DNA of 64,000 bases from Niebla homalea (Eukaryota; Ascomycota; Lecanoromycetes; Lecanorales; Ramalinaceae): positions 1,240,001 to 1,304,000 of the forward strand of contig JAHGAU010000009.1 in assembly GCA_019925105.1 (NCBI GenBank), written 5' to 3'. Each line of letters starts with the position of its first letter. Position 1 is the first letter of the stretch. This document shows positions 1 through 16,210 of this stretch, one piece after another. The notes beneath the pieces were generated by a model. The model was not told the DNA's origin, did not search any database, and saw only the letters and a list, made by a program, of their open reading frames with translations. The translations under genes and the position numbers were made by a program.

Positions 1-574
1 ATCCTTTTACTTTATTGTAAGGAATCCTTTTAAGGTTTTTATTATTTTCCTTACCGCCTTTTCGCCCTTATTTACCGGGCGACGTACCGTTTCCGTTTTT
101 TACCTTTAATCTTTTAAGGTTTTATTTTCTTTATTAACCTTATTTCTTTTTAATACGTTTTTAATAATATTTTTACCGCGGTCTTTTTATTTTTTCCCTC
201 CGTTTATACTCCTTATTATTAATGCCGTACCGGCTTTTTTACCCTTTTATTTACCTATTATCTCCGTATTATTATTACGTATTTTACGCGTTTTAATATG
301 CGTATTTTATTAACCTTAATTTCCTTATTTATTTTAAGCGTTATTTAATTTATTATTATTATATTATCCGTACGTATTATCGCCGTTTCTGTTAATATAA
401 GTTATTTGCCCGTTTACCACCTTATTTTTAACTATTACGTTACTTCTACTTATCGTACTTAATATACTTTCTTTACTATTACGAAAGCTATACGTATACG
501 TATCGTTTTGGACCTCTAGGGTCCCTTTATTCGTTGCCATCTTTTCAATTTATTATTCTTCAAGATAATAATAT
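1..574 (-). pseudogene. LINE retrotransposon copy 1, 5' end (ORF1 start), RIPped, runs off the window
   Basis: Reverse complement of the start of the full-length LINE at 23798. Both copies begin with a short A/T leader (ATATTATTAT...) followed by an ATG (here complement of 538-540) and a frame starting M-A-T-N-K-G-T. Homology continues to the window edge, so only the first ~540 bases of ORF1 are present. In-frame TAA/TAG codons fit RIP of CAA/CAG/TGG. In Tad1/I-type LINEs, ORF1 encodes a gag-like RNA-binding protein; that role is inferred from position. The 5' end abuts the degraded gag of a Copia element, so the LINE probably inserted there; its TSD cannot be seen because the 3' end lies outside. 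Confidence 0.8.
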
Positions 575-2740
<2,166 letters not shown>

Positions 2741-2896
2741 GTTAAGGCTTAAATCGATAGGACTATTAAGTAATTATAATAATTATAATAATAATAAAAG
2801 CCGTTACGATAATAAAGCGATGGCTCTTAAGGTGTCTAAGCTATATAATATAGCTGAGGCTTACTGAATTACTAAGCGTAATGGTAGGTATATAAG
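2741..2896 (-). other. Copia-1 5' untranslated leader, copy A
   Basis: Reverse complement matches 5815-5975 behind the plus-strand Copia-1 LTR (shared words such as AGCCTCAG, TTAAGAGCC and AGTCCTRTCGATTTA). It contains no gene. It lies between PBS and gag and is the retroelement leader. Confidence 0.75.
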
Positions 2897-2910
2897 CCGG
2901 GCTTATAACC
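2897..2910 (-). promoter_or_regulatory. Copia-1 primer-binding site (initiator tRNA-Met half), copy A
   Basis: Directly adjoining the LTR, the minus strand reads GGTTATAAGCCCGG. With one RIP change reversed this is GGTTATGAGCCC, complementary to the anticodon stem-loop GGGCUCAUAACC of eukaryotic initiator tRNA-Met. Drosophila copia is known to use a cleaved 5' half of that tRNA as primer. Confidence 0.75.
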
Positions 2911-3049
2911 TGTTGAAATAATAAGGTGTAACTTGCTTAGTTAAGTACTATACAAGGTACTGAGCGATATCTATCTATGAGAAGTCCAGGAAGTAGGCTA
3001 GTCCCCTTTTTGGTAATAGCCGAGGTCTCTGCCTTCTGCACTTCTGACA
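2911..3049 (-). repeat. Copia-1 LTR (5' LTR of copy A), 139 bp
   Basis: One of five family-1 LTRs here (also 3282, 5659, 47884, 51279). On its own strand it starts TGTCAGAAG and ends with TTTCAACA, giving TG...CA termini. It keeps more C and G than the internal sequence. The five bases outside it read TAAGA on the minus strand. Confidence 0.92.
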
Positions 3050-3281
3050 TCTTACCGTATAGTTCCTATACTTTTTACCTCCCGGGGTATCTTCGGATAT
3101 TAAGAAATTTTTAAAATTATTTTAAAGCCGCTTTAATGCCGCTTTAACGCTATATTAAAGTTACGTTAAAGCCGCTTTAACCTTACTTTTAACTTAAAGT
3201 TACTTTAAAATTATTTTAAAGACGCTTATAAAAATACACTATTTTAATACGACTTTAACGCTAATTTAACGTGCCTTCAAC
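3050..3281. repeat. Spacer with clustered short palindromic motifs between two Copia-1 LTRs
   Basis: About 3107-3275 is built from variants of TTTAAAGCCGCTTTAA, with related words GCCGCTTTAA, ACGCTATATTAAAG and TTACGTTAAAGCCGC. The core TTAAAGC/GCTTTAA is self-complementary. The rest (3050-3106) is unclassified. No coding evidence. Similar words recur at 51850-52090. Confidence 0.6.
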
Positions 3282-3419
3282 TGTTGAAATGGTAGGGTGT
3301 AACTTATTTAGTTGAGTACTATATAAGGTGCTGAGCGATATCTATCTATAAGAAGTCCTGGAAGTAAGCTAGTCCCCTTTTAATAATAGCCGAGGTCTTT
3401 ACCTTCTGCATTTTTAATA
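3282..3419 (-). repeat. Copia-1 LTR (3' LTR of copy C1), 138 bp
   Basis: Plus strand starts TGTTGAAATGG and ends TTTTTAATA, i.e. the family-1 LTR in reverse with its outer TG changed to TA. It is preceded on the element strand by the pol 3' end and the same 3' UTR as at 47701-47883 and 51096-51278. Confidence 0.9.
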
Positions 3420-5658
3420 CTCCTACTTAATTAATAACTTTATAATATTATAATACCGTACTATTTATTAAGTAAGGAGCAAAAGCTCCTACTAAACCGT
3501 ATTACCGTAATAACGGGTATATCCCTCCCAACTTTAACAGTAAAAGGTATATTTTAAACTTTAAAGATATATTTACTTTAATTTTAAATAATTTCTGAAT
3601 TTTTAAAAAGTATCCCTTAATAACGGCTTTATTAAGTTATCCGTTATTATATTACCGGTAAGATAATATATAAGCTTTACTTATTTATTAACTATATACT
3701 CCCGGAGGAAATAATATTTAATATATATATACTTTATCTTTAAATAATTTATAGGGTCCTTCGTTAATATAATCGCTCCTTAATTATTATAAAAGATTAC
3801 CGTAATAAAAGTAAAAACCCCGGTATTATATTTAGATTAAGTAAAAAGGGCATAATCTTATATAATATCCTTATCCTTAAAGGTTAATAATACCGTTGGA
3901 TTTAAGGTAACTTTAATAAGTTAAATTAATAATTATTTAAGCCAGATTGCCTCTTTAATAACGTTATATTATTTTACGTACTTAATTTTATAAATAAATA
4001 AAACTATAATTAATTAATATTTTAAAGATTAATTAATAGCTATATTTCTTAGGTTAAAGGTATACCCGGAGATAAACCGATATATTTACAGGTCGTTAAC
4101 GTAATTTAAGTCCGTATAATTATTAAAAGGCTTTAGAAAGCCTTAAAAAATAAGCTTTAAAAAGGCTATATAATAGAAATAATAAAAGATCTTCTTAACG
4201 GCTATTTAATACCCTTTATTAAAGTTAAACGTATAACGTAATATTACCGATACCGTATAAGTTATATTAAGCTTAATACTTATTATAATATATATAAATA
4301 AGCCGATAACGGATTAATATTTAAGCCGAAATTACTTTAAAGCGGTATATTTTTTATTAACCGGCTTAAAATAGGTACTTACGTTTATAAAGATAATTAT
4401 ACCGTTACCCTTAAAGAGAAAATCATTATATATATTAAATTAAATAAGAACTTATTTAACGTAATTTTTTTAACTAAGAATTAAAGCTTAATTTTATTAA
4501 TTATAAATAATATTTATACTTAAATATTAATTATATAAGTTTAAATCGGATATCTTAAACTTCTTATTTAATTAAAATTTTAAATTAATAATAATCCGTT
4601 TATTAACTTTTATTATTAAGATATTATTAATATATATAATAATAATAATATTAATATCCGGGTTTAAGAATATACTATAACCTTTATTAATATAACGGTA
4701 ATTAAGTTTCTTAAGGAATATAAAAAAATATTAATATTAAATCCGGGGTAATTATTTAAGTTTATAAAAAGCTTTATTTAATAGGTAAACCGTTTTAAGC
4801 TATTATTAAAGCCCGTTAATTAAAAAATATAAATTTTTTTAAGGATATTACCGTAAAAGAATATTATTTTAACGTTTATTTATTTAATTTCTAAGTTATA
4901 TATAACCGTTATAATAAAGAAGGCCTTATAACTTATAAGATTAATAACCGTTATAAAGGTATTAAAGAAATTTAAGCTTTTTATTATTAAAAGCTATAGA
5001 TTACTTATTTAACCTTATATTAAATAATATTACCGTTTAATTTACGTTTATACTTATAGACTTACTTATTATCTAATACGTTAATACCGGGAGGTAAATC
5101 TATTAAGATTTAGGTTTTATTCTTTTCTAGGGACTTAATTTTATTTCCTATAATAAATTTTTACTTTATTTTACGGTATACGTCCTTTATAATTTATATA
5201 TAAATTATAAGTTTAATATAGTCCGTAAGGATTATAGTTATAAAATATATAAACGTTAATTAAAAATTAACGGCTTAATAATTAAAGTCTTAGTTATACC
5301 GGTAACTTAAAGGTTATATTTTAATTACGTAAGCTTAAATAAATAAAGTTAAAAATTAAAAAAATTTTCTTAAAAACGGATAATAATATAAAATTAAATT
5401 ATAAAAATTAAATAAGCTTAAATTTAAATTTATAAAAATATATATACCCGGAGATTCTTTTATAATAATATTATTAAGGGTAAATAAAAATAATATAGAT
5501 TAATCCTTTTTATTAATATTTTCCTTAACGATTATAAGTTTTAAGGTTATATAAAGCTTAAATTATTTACTGGATATAAGTTTAATTATATTCTTAATAA
5601 TAATATTATCAGTTTTATCTATAACGTTTATAATATAAAAGCCTTATATAATAATAGT
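3420..5658 (-). pseudogene. Copia-1 pol 3' half (C1): RT, RNase H and 3' UTR, RIPped
   Basis: Reading the minus strand, the last codons match the Copia RNase H C-terminus (TGNIITDNLIKPLLRDTF, stop at 3603-3605). Upstream sequence is homologous to the reverse transcriptase at 46170-47300 and 49560-50900. 3420-3602 is the 3' UTR. Reverse transcriptase copies the element RNA to cDNA and RNase H removes the RNA strand. Homology to the copy at about 49040 continues exactly to 5658, where the LTR of another Copia-1 begins, so this copy was probably cut by that insertion. Stops throughout; not functional. Confidence 0.85.
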
Positions 5659-5800
5659 TGTCAGAAGTGCAGAAGGCAAAGACCTCGGCTATTACTAAAA
5701 GAGGGCTAGTCTACTTCCTGGACTTCTTATAGATAGATATCGCTTAGCACCTTATATAATATTTATTAAACTAAGTAAGTTATACCCCACCTTTTTAATA
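5659..5800 (+). repeat. Copia-1 5' LTR of the plus-strand copy C2, 142 bp
   Basis: Starts TGTCAGAAGTGC, ends TTTTTAATA (CA end changed to TA), and is followed at once by the PBS. Confidence 0.92.
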
Positions 5801-5814
5801 GGTTATAAGCCCGG
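5801..5814 (+). promoter_or_regulatory. Copia-1 primer-binding site, copy C2
   Basis: GGTTATAAGCCCGG directly after the LTR, the same half-tRNA(iMet) complement as in copy A. Confidence 0.75.
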
Positions 5815-5975
5815 CTTATATGCTTATTATTGCGCTTAATAATTAGTAAGCCTCAGTAACGATAGCTTACATATTTTAAGAGCCGTACTATCGCTTTACC
5901 AGCATCGTAATAACTCTTACTATTATTATAACTGCTATAGTTACTTAGCAGTCCTGTCGATTTAGGCCTTAATTA
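5815..5975 (+). other. Copia-1 leader, copy C2, interrupted by a Gypsy insertion
   Basis: Homologous to 2741-2896 in reverse. The sequence stops at AATTA (5971-5975), which is repeated at 13680-13684 where the Copia sequence resumes. Confidence 0.85.
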
Positions 5976-6361
5976 TGTTAGCGCCTAGCGCTCAGCAAGC
6001 GCCTAGCGCATACCAAGCATACTAAGCATACCAAGTATACCAAGTACCGGCTCACTTAAGGGCTATGGCCAAGTGGCGTAGCCGTTTAAGCGGTGGCTTT
6101 TGGAACCAAAGGCTTCAGGAGTTCAGGCCTTTTATATACGGGTATACGTTATTATAACCGGGGTTAAAGTTATTATTACCGTGGTTTAAGCTACCCTTAA
6201 GACCGGTTATTTAAGATAGGCTTATGTCTAATTAATTTATAGTTCCTTAAGAATTAATTTACCTTTTAAATTTAAGTATTAAATCTATAGTTATACTTTA
6301 CGTCTTCTATAAACCCCTTTAATTAACCCCGTTAATTATAAGCCAGCGGATTAATTTAATA
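5976..6361 (+). repeat. Gypsy-1 5' LTR, 386 bp
   Basis: Begins TGTTAGCGCC and ends TAATTTAATA (originally CAGTCTAACA as in the 3' LTR). It holds short tandem words near the start (CAAGCATAC, CAAGTATAC). A tRNA-like block lies at about 6061-6130 with TGGCCAAGTGG at 6066-6076. Confidence 0.95.
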
Positions 6362-7620
6362 TTTTAATTCTTTTTCCTTTTAAGGTAGAAGGTCCGGAGT
6401 AAAATATATCTCTTTATTCTTCGGAACGATTTACGGAAGTAATTAATAATAAAAACCTTTAAGGATTAACTTAAGGATTAAGTTAAGAACCTTTTTCTGA
6501 AGGAAGTATTATATTATATAAAGTATTAATTAAACGTTAAATTAACTTAAACCGCTTAAAATAAGTACGATTCTAGCGCGATAAAGCTTTAATTAAAGCT
6601 TAAATATTAAAACTTAAACGGGAAGTTAATTAATTAAAAAAGTAAAATTAAAGCTCCCGGGCGTTATCTTCTTTTTATAATTTTAGTAGTATTAATTAAG
6701 GTATTAAAAACCTTTTATTAAAGACATATTACGCTACCGCTTAATAAGCTATAAGTATCCTTTTACCTTTTAAGTATAATAAATCCTTTAAACCGGTTAC
6801 CTTACTTAAATATACGGGTAAGTTTAAAGGTAAATATTAATAATAATTTATTATCGTAGAAAAGTCTTTCTTATTAAGCCCGGATTATTTTTTAAATAAT
6901 TATATTAAAATCGTATATTATTTACAATCTATTAATTATATTATTTAGAACCCGGACCCTTTTTTAATCCGGATTTTTACCTTTAAAGAGTTTAAAGTTA
7001 AATTTATAAATTAAATAATTAATTTAGAAAACCGCTGGTTATTTTATTATAAGCGTTTTAAGGATATAAAATAACAGTTAAATTAAAAGGTTATTACCTT
7101 TTATAGTTATCTTAAAATAATTAAAGAAGATTTATTTATTTTACCAGATAAATTTAAGGCTTATATACTTTTTATAAAGCTATTATTAAACTTAAAGTTT
7201 AAAATTATTTTTACCGGAAACGTCCCAAGTACTTATAACGTTATTATTATGGCGGTTATTATATAAAAGGGAAACTTGAAACGTTTTATTATAACCGTTA
7301 TTATTAACGTTAATTATTTAATTAATAAAAGTAAATCTTTTAATAATAAAGTATTAAGGCTTAAGAACAATAACGTAAAACCGGCTTATCCCGTTAAGGC
7401 TAATAATTAACGCGGTAAGAAACGTAAAGCCAAATTAAAACTTAATTTAACGTACAGGGATCTTGAATATTATATTTATTATAAAAAGGGCTATATTTCG
7501 TTTAATTATCCTAAAAAAAATAACGTTAAAGTTATAGCCGTAAATATTATAAATAAGAAGTACGTTAAGTTAAAAAACGTTAACGCTTCGGCGGCGTTTT
7601 AAGGTTAAAGTTAAAATAAA
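6362..7620 (+). pseudogene. Gypsy-1 gag with degraded CCHC zinc knuckle
   Basis: Plus-strand coding skew directly after the LTR. At about 7466-7516 the frame reads EYYIYYKKGYISFNYPKK; with Tyr restored to Cys or His (TGT or CAT changed to TAT) the spacing is C-x2-C-x4-H-x4-C, the Gag nucleocapsid knuckle. Upstream is a long hydrophilic region of capsid size. Start codon and frame breaks cannot be fixed because RIP altered many codons. Confidence 0.75.
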
Positions 7621-10600
7621 GACTAATAAAGGCTAACACTGTTTTTTATATTAAAGATTAAATAAGGCTTAAGGGTAATTAATAGTTACTTATAGTATTA
7701 TTAAATATAGGAATTTAAGTAAATTTAATTTTATAACGGTTTACGGTTTAATAAGACTTATAGTTTACCCCCGCCGTTTTATTATAAATTAAACTGCTTA
7801 ATAATAATAAAATTTATTATTATAAAGTTTATTAATTATAATACAATTTAATTAATAGTTAAAAATAAATAAAGCTATATAAAATATTTTTTTATATTAT
7901 AGATTAAAACAGATTAAACGTAATTTTAAGTCTTTTTATATTAAAGTCCCTTAAGATTATACTTAATCCGGCGGTTAATTAATAACGTTTTAAAATCAAG
8001 TTTAATAATTTATAGATTAATAACGTTTAAGAACTTAATTAAACTTTAATAAAAATTAATAATATCTTTATAATTATATATATTAACGTAATAATAACGC
8101 CCTTAAAAGAGGTATTATAAAGCCTTATTTAAGGTTTTATAAGTATAATTATAATATAAGAATTTATTAATTTAATTATTCCGTAAGAATTAAATAATTA
8201 CGTAAATATCTTTTTTAATAAAATGATTAATACTTTATTTAAGTTAAAAAAAATAATTATATAATCGACTTAAATAGAAAGGAGTTATTTTATAAACCTT
8301 TATATAACCTATTTAAAATTAAATTAACGGAGCTCCGGTAATATCTTAATAATACCTTAACCCGGGGTTAAATTTATTACTTAACGTCCCCTATAAATGC
8401 CCTTATCCTTTTCATTTTAAAAAAGGATAACGGCCTTCGATTCTATATAGATTACCGGGGTTTAAATACGGTTACGGTTAAAAATCGATATTTATTACCT
8501 TTAATTATTAAGACTTTTAATTAATTAAATAACTTTTTACGGTTTATAAAGTTAAATTTTAAGGATACTTATTACCGGCTTTAAATTAAATAAGGTGATA
8601 AATAGAAAACGGCATTTTATACGCGTTATAACTATTTTAAGTATTTAATTATATTATTTAAATTAATAAATACCCCGGTGACTTTTTAAGTTTATATTAA
8701 TTAAGCCCTTATTAACTTTATTAATATAATTTATATAATTTATTTTGATAATATTTTTATTTTTAATAAAAAGCCAGCGGATTATTAACGTTATATTAAG
8801 TAAATCCTTAATTAATTACGTTAATTTTAACTTTATATTAACTTAAAGAAATATTAATTTAATATTACTTAAGTTAAGTTTTTAAAATTTATAATCTCTA
8901 TAAAGGGGATATAAATAAATTAAAAATATATTAACATAATTAAGGACTAATTTACCCTAAAGACTTACCGGGATATCCAGGTTTTTTTAAAGTTTTCCAA
9001 CTTTTATTAACGTTTTATTTATAAATACTTAAGGATAACTGAATTTTTAATAAATTTATTTAAGGGTAATAAAAAGGGAAAGAAAGCTGGGCTATTAAAG
9101 TAAAATAACGTGGTAACGGTAATATTTAACCGGTTACGTAATATATTTAATAATACGTTATTATTCCGTTATTTCGACCTAAAAAGGGGGTACGGGTAAA
9201 GACCGATATATTTAATTTTATTATTATTAGTATCTTATTTTAATAGTTCAAAGAAGGTTATTAACGTCCAATAATTTATTAATCCCGGAAAATATAACCC
9301 ACCGAATAAAATTATAAAACGTATAATTAAAAGCTTTTTATTATCGTTATAGCGTTTAAGTAATAATATTATTACTTAAAAAAAACGTTAAAACTATTTA
9401 AATATAAATAGATTATAATAACCTTTAAAGGTTTATAAAATAATTAACTTTAAGCCTACATTAAGTTAAATAAGCTTTAAAACTTATTAATTATAACTTT
9501 AAAGTATTTTATCGTTAAAGTAAAATAAACCTTATTAATCTATTATTAAAATATCCAGATTATAAGGAAGTTTTATTTTTTAATATTACTTTTTTACTTA
9601 CGTTATAGAATAAACTTACTTTTTAATTAAAAAAATTACCGGAACGCCGGCGGGCCGTTATTATAAGTTATACGTTTTTACTTATATTAAAAAGTATTTA
9701 AATTATTATCCTACGGAAGGAAATACGTTAATTATTTAAAAATATTTATTAAAAATTAATTTTAATATAATAGCTTATTAAATATTTATAGGTTAATAAT
9801 AAGTTTACCTATAAAATTAAGGAAACCGCCGTTAAGCCGATTAAAAATCGTTTACGACTTAATAAAGCTTAAAATATTAATTTAACCGGTTTTATTAAAT
9901 ATAATAATTAGCTATACGTCCTTAAAAACGGAATAATTTAAGAGGAATTAATTAATAAATATTATAATAATAAGTTAACGGGTTACTTTAACGTTAATAA
10001 AACTTATAAATTATTAACCCAAAAATATTATTAAAATAATTTAAAAATTTAAATAACGGATTACGTTAAGATATATAATATATATTAAAGAGTTAAGGTA
10101 TACCGTTATCGCTTTTATAATAAATTAACTTAACTCCTTCCCCCGATATAACCTTAAAAGGAATTAACTATAGACTTCATTATTAATTTACTTTTTAATA
10201 AACGTAAAAGGTAAATTTATAATTTAATCTTAATAATTATAAACCATTATATAAAAATATATCGCTACTTATTTATAATAAAGAATATAAACGTTATTAC
10301 GTTAATTAAATTATTATTTAAAAAGGTATTCTTTAAGTACGGCGTATTAAATAAAATCATTATTAATAAAGGCTCTATTTTTATAAGTAATTATTAAGGT
10401 TTAATATATTATTATTTAAAGATAATACGTAAACTTAATATCGTATTTTACCCTTAAATTAATAAATAAATTAAACGTTAAAATTAAGGAATAAAATAGT
10501 ATTTAAGAATATTTATTAACTTAGAATAAATAAATTAAATAAATTTATTACTTATAATTAACTATTTATATATAAATATATATTATTTAAATTTAAAATA

Positions 10601-11260
10601 TAGCTTTTTTTATATTAAATATAAATATAATCCTAAAATTTACTTTAAGTTTAAAAATAAACTTATTAAAAAAAAATACCCGTAATAAAAGAAAAAGTTA
10701 AAATTTTAAATAATATTTATAAAAAGTTAACGGAATAATAACGTTATATATTAAAATCGATTAAATAGATTTATAATAAAAAATATTAATTAAAATTATA
10801 TAACGTTAATAATTTAATAATATTAAATATTAAGAATTTTAAACTTAAGTAATTAAGTAAGAAATTTATATTTTAATTTATTAAACCCTTTAAAATTAAC
10901 GATAAAATTGGATAATAAACGTACTAATTTTTCCTCCTTATAAGCTATTATATTTATTTTATAATTTATATTTCTTTTCTTAAGTTATATTATACTTAAA
11001 TTAACGATAAAACGGCGGAAGCGATAATATATTCTTTAGAATTTATTAATAATAAAGAAAAATAAAAAATTAAAGAGATTACAGATCGTATTAAGAACTC
11101 CCGGGGTATTTAATATAAAGTTAAGTAATTTAATTAAGGGTTTAAATATAATTAATAAGTTTTAATGGGTAATTTAAATAACGTATAAGAGTTATAAAAG
11201 TAATACGATAAAATAACGTAAAAAAAAAAGAAAACGGATATAAAGTTAACGTTGCAATAA
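7621..11260 (+). pseudogene. Gypsy-1 pol: protease?/RT/RNase H/integrase/chromodomain, RIPped
   Basis: Clear landmarks: the Gypsy RT block [20 protein letters not shown] at about 8427-8485; LF-LINTPVTF and a YFDNIF box (from YLDDI.) near 8650-8765; RNase H-like sequence after about 9000; an integrase core at about 10230-10520 with GVLNKIIINKGSIF (from ITDRGS.F) and FYPQINKQIKR (from FHPQTDGQTER); and a chromodomain at about 11056-11205 with KEITDRIKN.RGI-YKVK and ELQKQYDK. Stops are TAA/TAG at Gln/Trp positions. Chromodomains steer chromovirus integration to histone-marked heterochromatin, which fits this location. A protease domain is expected before RT but was not resolved. Confidence 0.9.
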
Positions 11261-11724
11261 TTAAGAATTTTATATTATACTTAATAATTATATATAATAA
11301 TTAATATTACGGGTTACTTTATTAATACATTTTCTTTTTACGTAAGTTATTAAAGATTTATTATAATTTTATTTAATAAAATACGATATACTTAATATAA
11401 TCGGTATTATAATAACGCTTATTTATTTATTATAATTATAATAATTAATTCACGGGTATAATAATACCGTAAATATAAAAGCGTAAAAATAAATTATAAA
11501 TACTTAAAAACGCTTATTAATAAATTAATATTAAGTTAAAAAAAATAAAATTAAAAAATTAATAATTAAGGATCAATTAAGATATATTATAATTTAATTA
11601 ACGTTTTAAGGGCTATAATATCGTACTTATATTACTATTTAATAATATATAGATTATAAGCGTTTAAATATTAAACGTTAAACGCTTATAATATACGTAA
11701 AAAAAATAAAAACAATTTATAGCG

Positions 11725-11744
11725 CCGTTACGTTAACGTAACGG
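11725..11744. other. 20-bp perfect palindrome at a coding-strand switch in Gypsy-1
   Basis: CCGTTACGTTAACGTAACGG is fully self-complementary and is followed by a T-run. It sits where the plus strand changes from A-rich (pol side) to T-rich (antisense block). Confidence 0.85.
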
Positions 11745-11759
11745 GTTTTTTCCCTTTTT

Positions 11760-13260
11760 TTCTTTTCCTTTTCCCTTTTATACTTTTAAAGCCGGATAAA
11801 TATTAATGGATTAAATGGAATATAATAATTTTATCCTTTTATTCTTTTTTTATTTTAAGGTTAATCTAATTTTAATATTAACGGGCTAAGAGGTTCTTTA
11901 ATACGCTTTAAAATTATTATTTTCCGGAATTAAGGCCGATTTTTTAACCGCCGCCGTTAAAGTAAATTATATTTCCTCTATCTTTATATTCTCTTTTTCG
12001 TTTTCATCCGTTTTAAAACCCTTAAATTCAGAATAATCGACGGGATACTTAATAAAGGAAGCCCGGTCTTTTTTTATATTACTTTTTATTTAAAAGATAT
12101 TAACGTTAACGTTAAGCTATCGTTATATCGGTATATACCTTTACTTTAAATCTAATAATTTCCGCCTCCGTAATAAAGGCCCGAGATAATTATCTCTTTA
12201 CTTTCCCTTTAAGGGTTATTATCGACTTATAAGCTTTTAATCGGGTACGGTAATATATTAATTTAATTATATAATACGTTATTTCTATATATCCGTATAA
12301 CTTACGTTAAACTTTAAATTTACGAAGTAGTTTATTATGTTAATATAATAAATAGGATCTCTCCCAGGGTTATAACGCCTAATTAAGTTTACGTATTATT
12401 TTATATACTTTCTCAATAAGCTTATTTAAAAATTATATTTAATTAAAATATTAATATTTTAATAATAATATAATCTTACGGTATAATAACGGTTATTATA
12501 ACCTTTAAACTTATATTAATTATAAAAACCAATATTATAAATATAGGGCTCGTTTTATAAAAAATATATAAAGTACGGGGTACCTATATATTATTAACTT
12601 TTATTTAATTATAAATATATTCCTATTGTAATACGTTAATAAAACGTTATTATATTATATAAATATTATACGTTAAAATACTAAGATAATACTTATTTTA
12701 CTTTTTTATTTACGTTATATTAACGTACGTTTATTTATTATTATTACGGATTATTATTATATTAAGTAAATAAATAAAAGTTATTTTTATATATTAATTA
12801 AGTATCGTAATTAAAGTTTATATATAATATACTTATAAAAGCTATTAAAATTATTAAAGAAAAGAAAAGGAGAAGTTTAAAATAATAATAAATCTTTTAT
12901 TACTTAACCGTTATTACGTTATAATAAATTAATAAGTAAATTCCTAGGTAACGACCTAGTTATTAATTAATATTATTAAAACTCTTTTCTTATTTACTTT
13001 TTCTTATTAAGTTTTATAAAAAGGTTTTTAATAAGCTTTATTATATTATATTAATTATATATTAACGTATAATGTTTTATTACGTTTAATATATTAAATA
13101 ACGTTCTCGATACGTACTTTAAAGTATATATATAGACTCTTTTCCCTTTACCTTTTTTTTTACTGGGTTTTAATAATGGGTTTCTAACGAGCCTTACGTA
13201 TACGCCGGCTGCGTATTAACGTCTTCTTTATAATATTGTTACTTATCTATATAACCTTTA
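11760..13260 (-). pseudogene. Antisense coding-like block in the 3' region of Gypsy-1, unidentified
   Basis: The minus strand has the composition of RIPped coding sequence: long stretches with only TAA/TAG stops. One is at about 12120-12410 on the minus strand (containing PWERSYLLY-HNKLLRKFK, then KLYGYIEITYYIIK and YYRTRLKAYKS). Another is around 11940-12090 (KKRPGFLY). I do not recognise the family. It could be an extra antisense ORF of the element, a captured gene, or an older insertion. The 3' LTR purine tract follows on the plus strand, so the block lies inside the element. Confidence 0.4.
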
Positions 13261-13280
13261 TCTTTAAGGATTAAAGTATA

Positions 13281-13290
13281 AAGGGGGAGG
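13281..13290 (+). promoter_or_regulatory. Gypsy-1 polypurine tract
   Basis: AAGGGGGAGG lies three bases before the 3' LTR, the usual place for the plus-strand DNA primer. Confidence 0.8.
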
Positions 13291-13293
13291 TAT

Positions 13294-13679
13294 TATTAAC
13301 GTTTAACGCTTAATAAGCGCTTAGCGTATATTAAGTATATTAAGTATACTAAGTATATTAAGTACCGGCTTATTTAAGGGCTATAGTTAAGTAGCGTAGC
13401 CGTTTAAGCGGTAACTTTTGGAACTAAAGGCTTTAAGAGTTCAGGCTTTTTATACACGGGCATACGTAACTATAACCGGGGTTAAAGTCATTATTACCGT
13501 GATTTAAGCTACCCTTAGGACCGGTTATTTAGGATAGGCCTGCGTTTAGCCAGTTTATAGTTCCTTAAGAATTAATCTACCTTTTGAATCTAAATATTAA
13601 ATCTATAGTTACACTTTACGTCTTCTATAAACCCCTTTGACTAGCCCCGCCAGCTGTGAGCCGGCGGACCAGTCTAACA
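13294..13679 (+). repeat. Gypsy-1 3' LTR, 386 bp
   Basis: Same length as the 5' LTR. Its start is RIPped (TATTAACG) and its end is intact (CAGTCTAACA). It is followed by the TSD AATTA. Confidence 0.95.
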
Positions 13680-15960
<2,281 letters not shown>

Positions 15961-16119
15961 ATTATTTATATTTTAATATTAATTATATGAATTATATTAT
16001 CGATAATAATCGTATCTTTATTTATAAAGAGCTTTTCCTTAAGTTTATTATTATTAAAGGCTTTTCCGGGGGGAAAAAAATTATTTATATTGGAGTCGTT
16101 AAAATTTTATACCTTACGG
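15961..16119. other. Junction DNA, unclassified
   Basis: A/T-rich, with a short C/G patch (TTTTCCGGGGGG near 16063). Nothing recognisable. It separates the broken Copia-1 gag from the minisatellite block. Confidence 0.4.
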
Positions 16120-16210
16120 GTGTCCTGCAAATTTCTAAAAGGGTGTCAAAATGGTACCAAAATGCTTGGATTTTAAAAAGGGTATCAAAAGGGTTTCAAA
16201 AGGCTTTTCA
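16120..16210. repeat. Short GGGTRTCAAAA repeat cluster
   Basis: Imperfect 10-13-bp units: GGGTGTCAAAATGG, TACCAAAATG, GGGTATCAAAA, GGGTTTCAAAAGG. Related clusters lie at 39990-40140 and, inverted, at 59150-59300, both fused to Copia-2 ends. CpA is retained, so this patch escaped RIP. Confidence 0.8.

Larger units (their letters stand above)
5976..13679 (+). mobile_element. Complete Ty3/Gypsy chromovirus (Gypsy-1), 7.7 kb, RIPped, TSD AATTA
   Basis: Two 386-bp direct LTRs (TGTTAG...CTAACA) flank gag, pol with a chromodomain, and a purine tract. The 5-bp target duplication AATTA occurs at 5971-5975 and 13680-13684. Removing the element restores the Copia-1 leader/gag junction seen uninterrupted (in reverse) near 2740. 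The element therefore inserted into Copia-1 and was mutated afterwards. A 2-kb segment between the pol end (about 11260) and the 3' LTR is unusual for this family. Confidence 0.95.

Noticed and set aside
12944..12959. Small hairpin CTAGGT-AACG-ACCTAG
   Set aside because: Only a 6-bp stem in A/T-rich DNA; too short to stand out.
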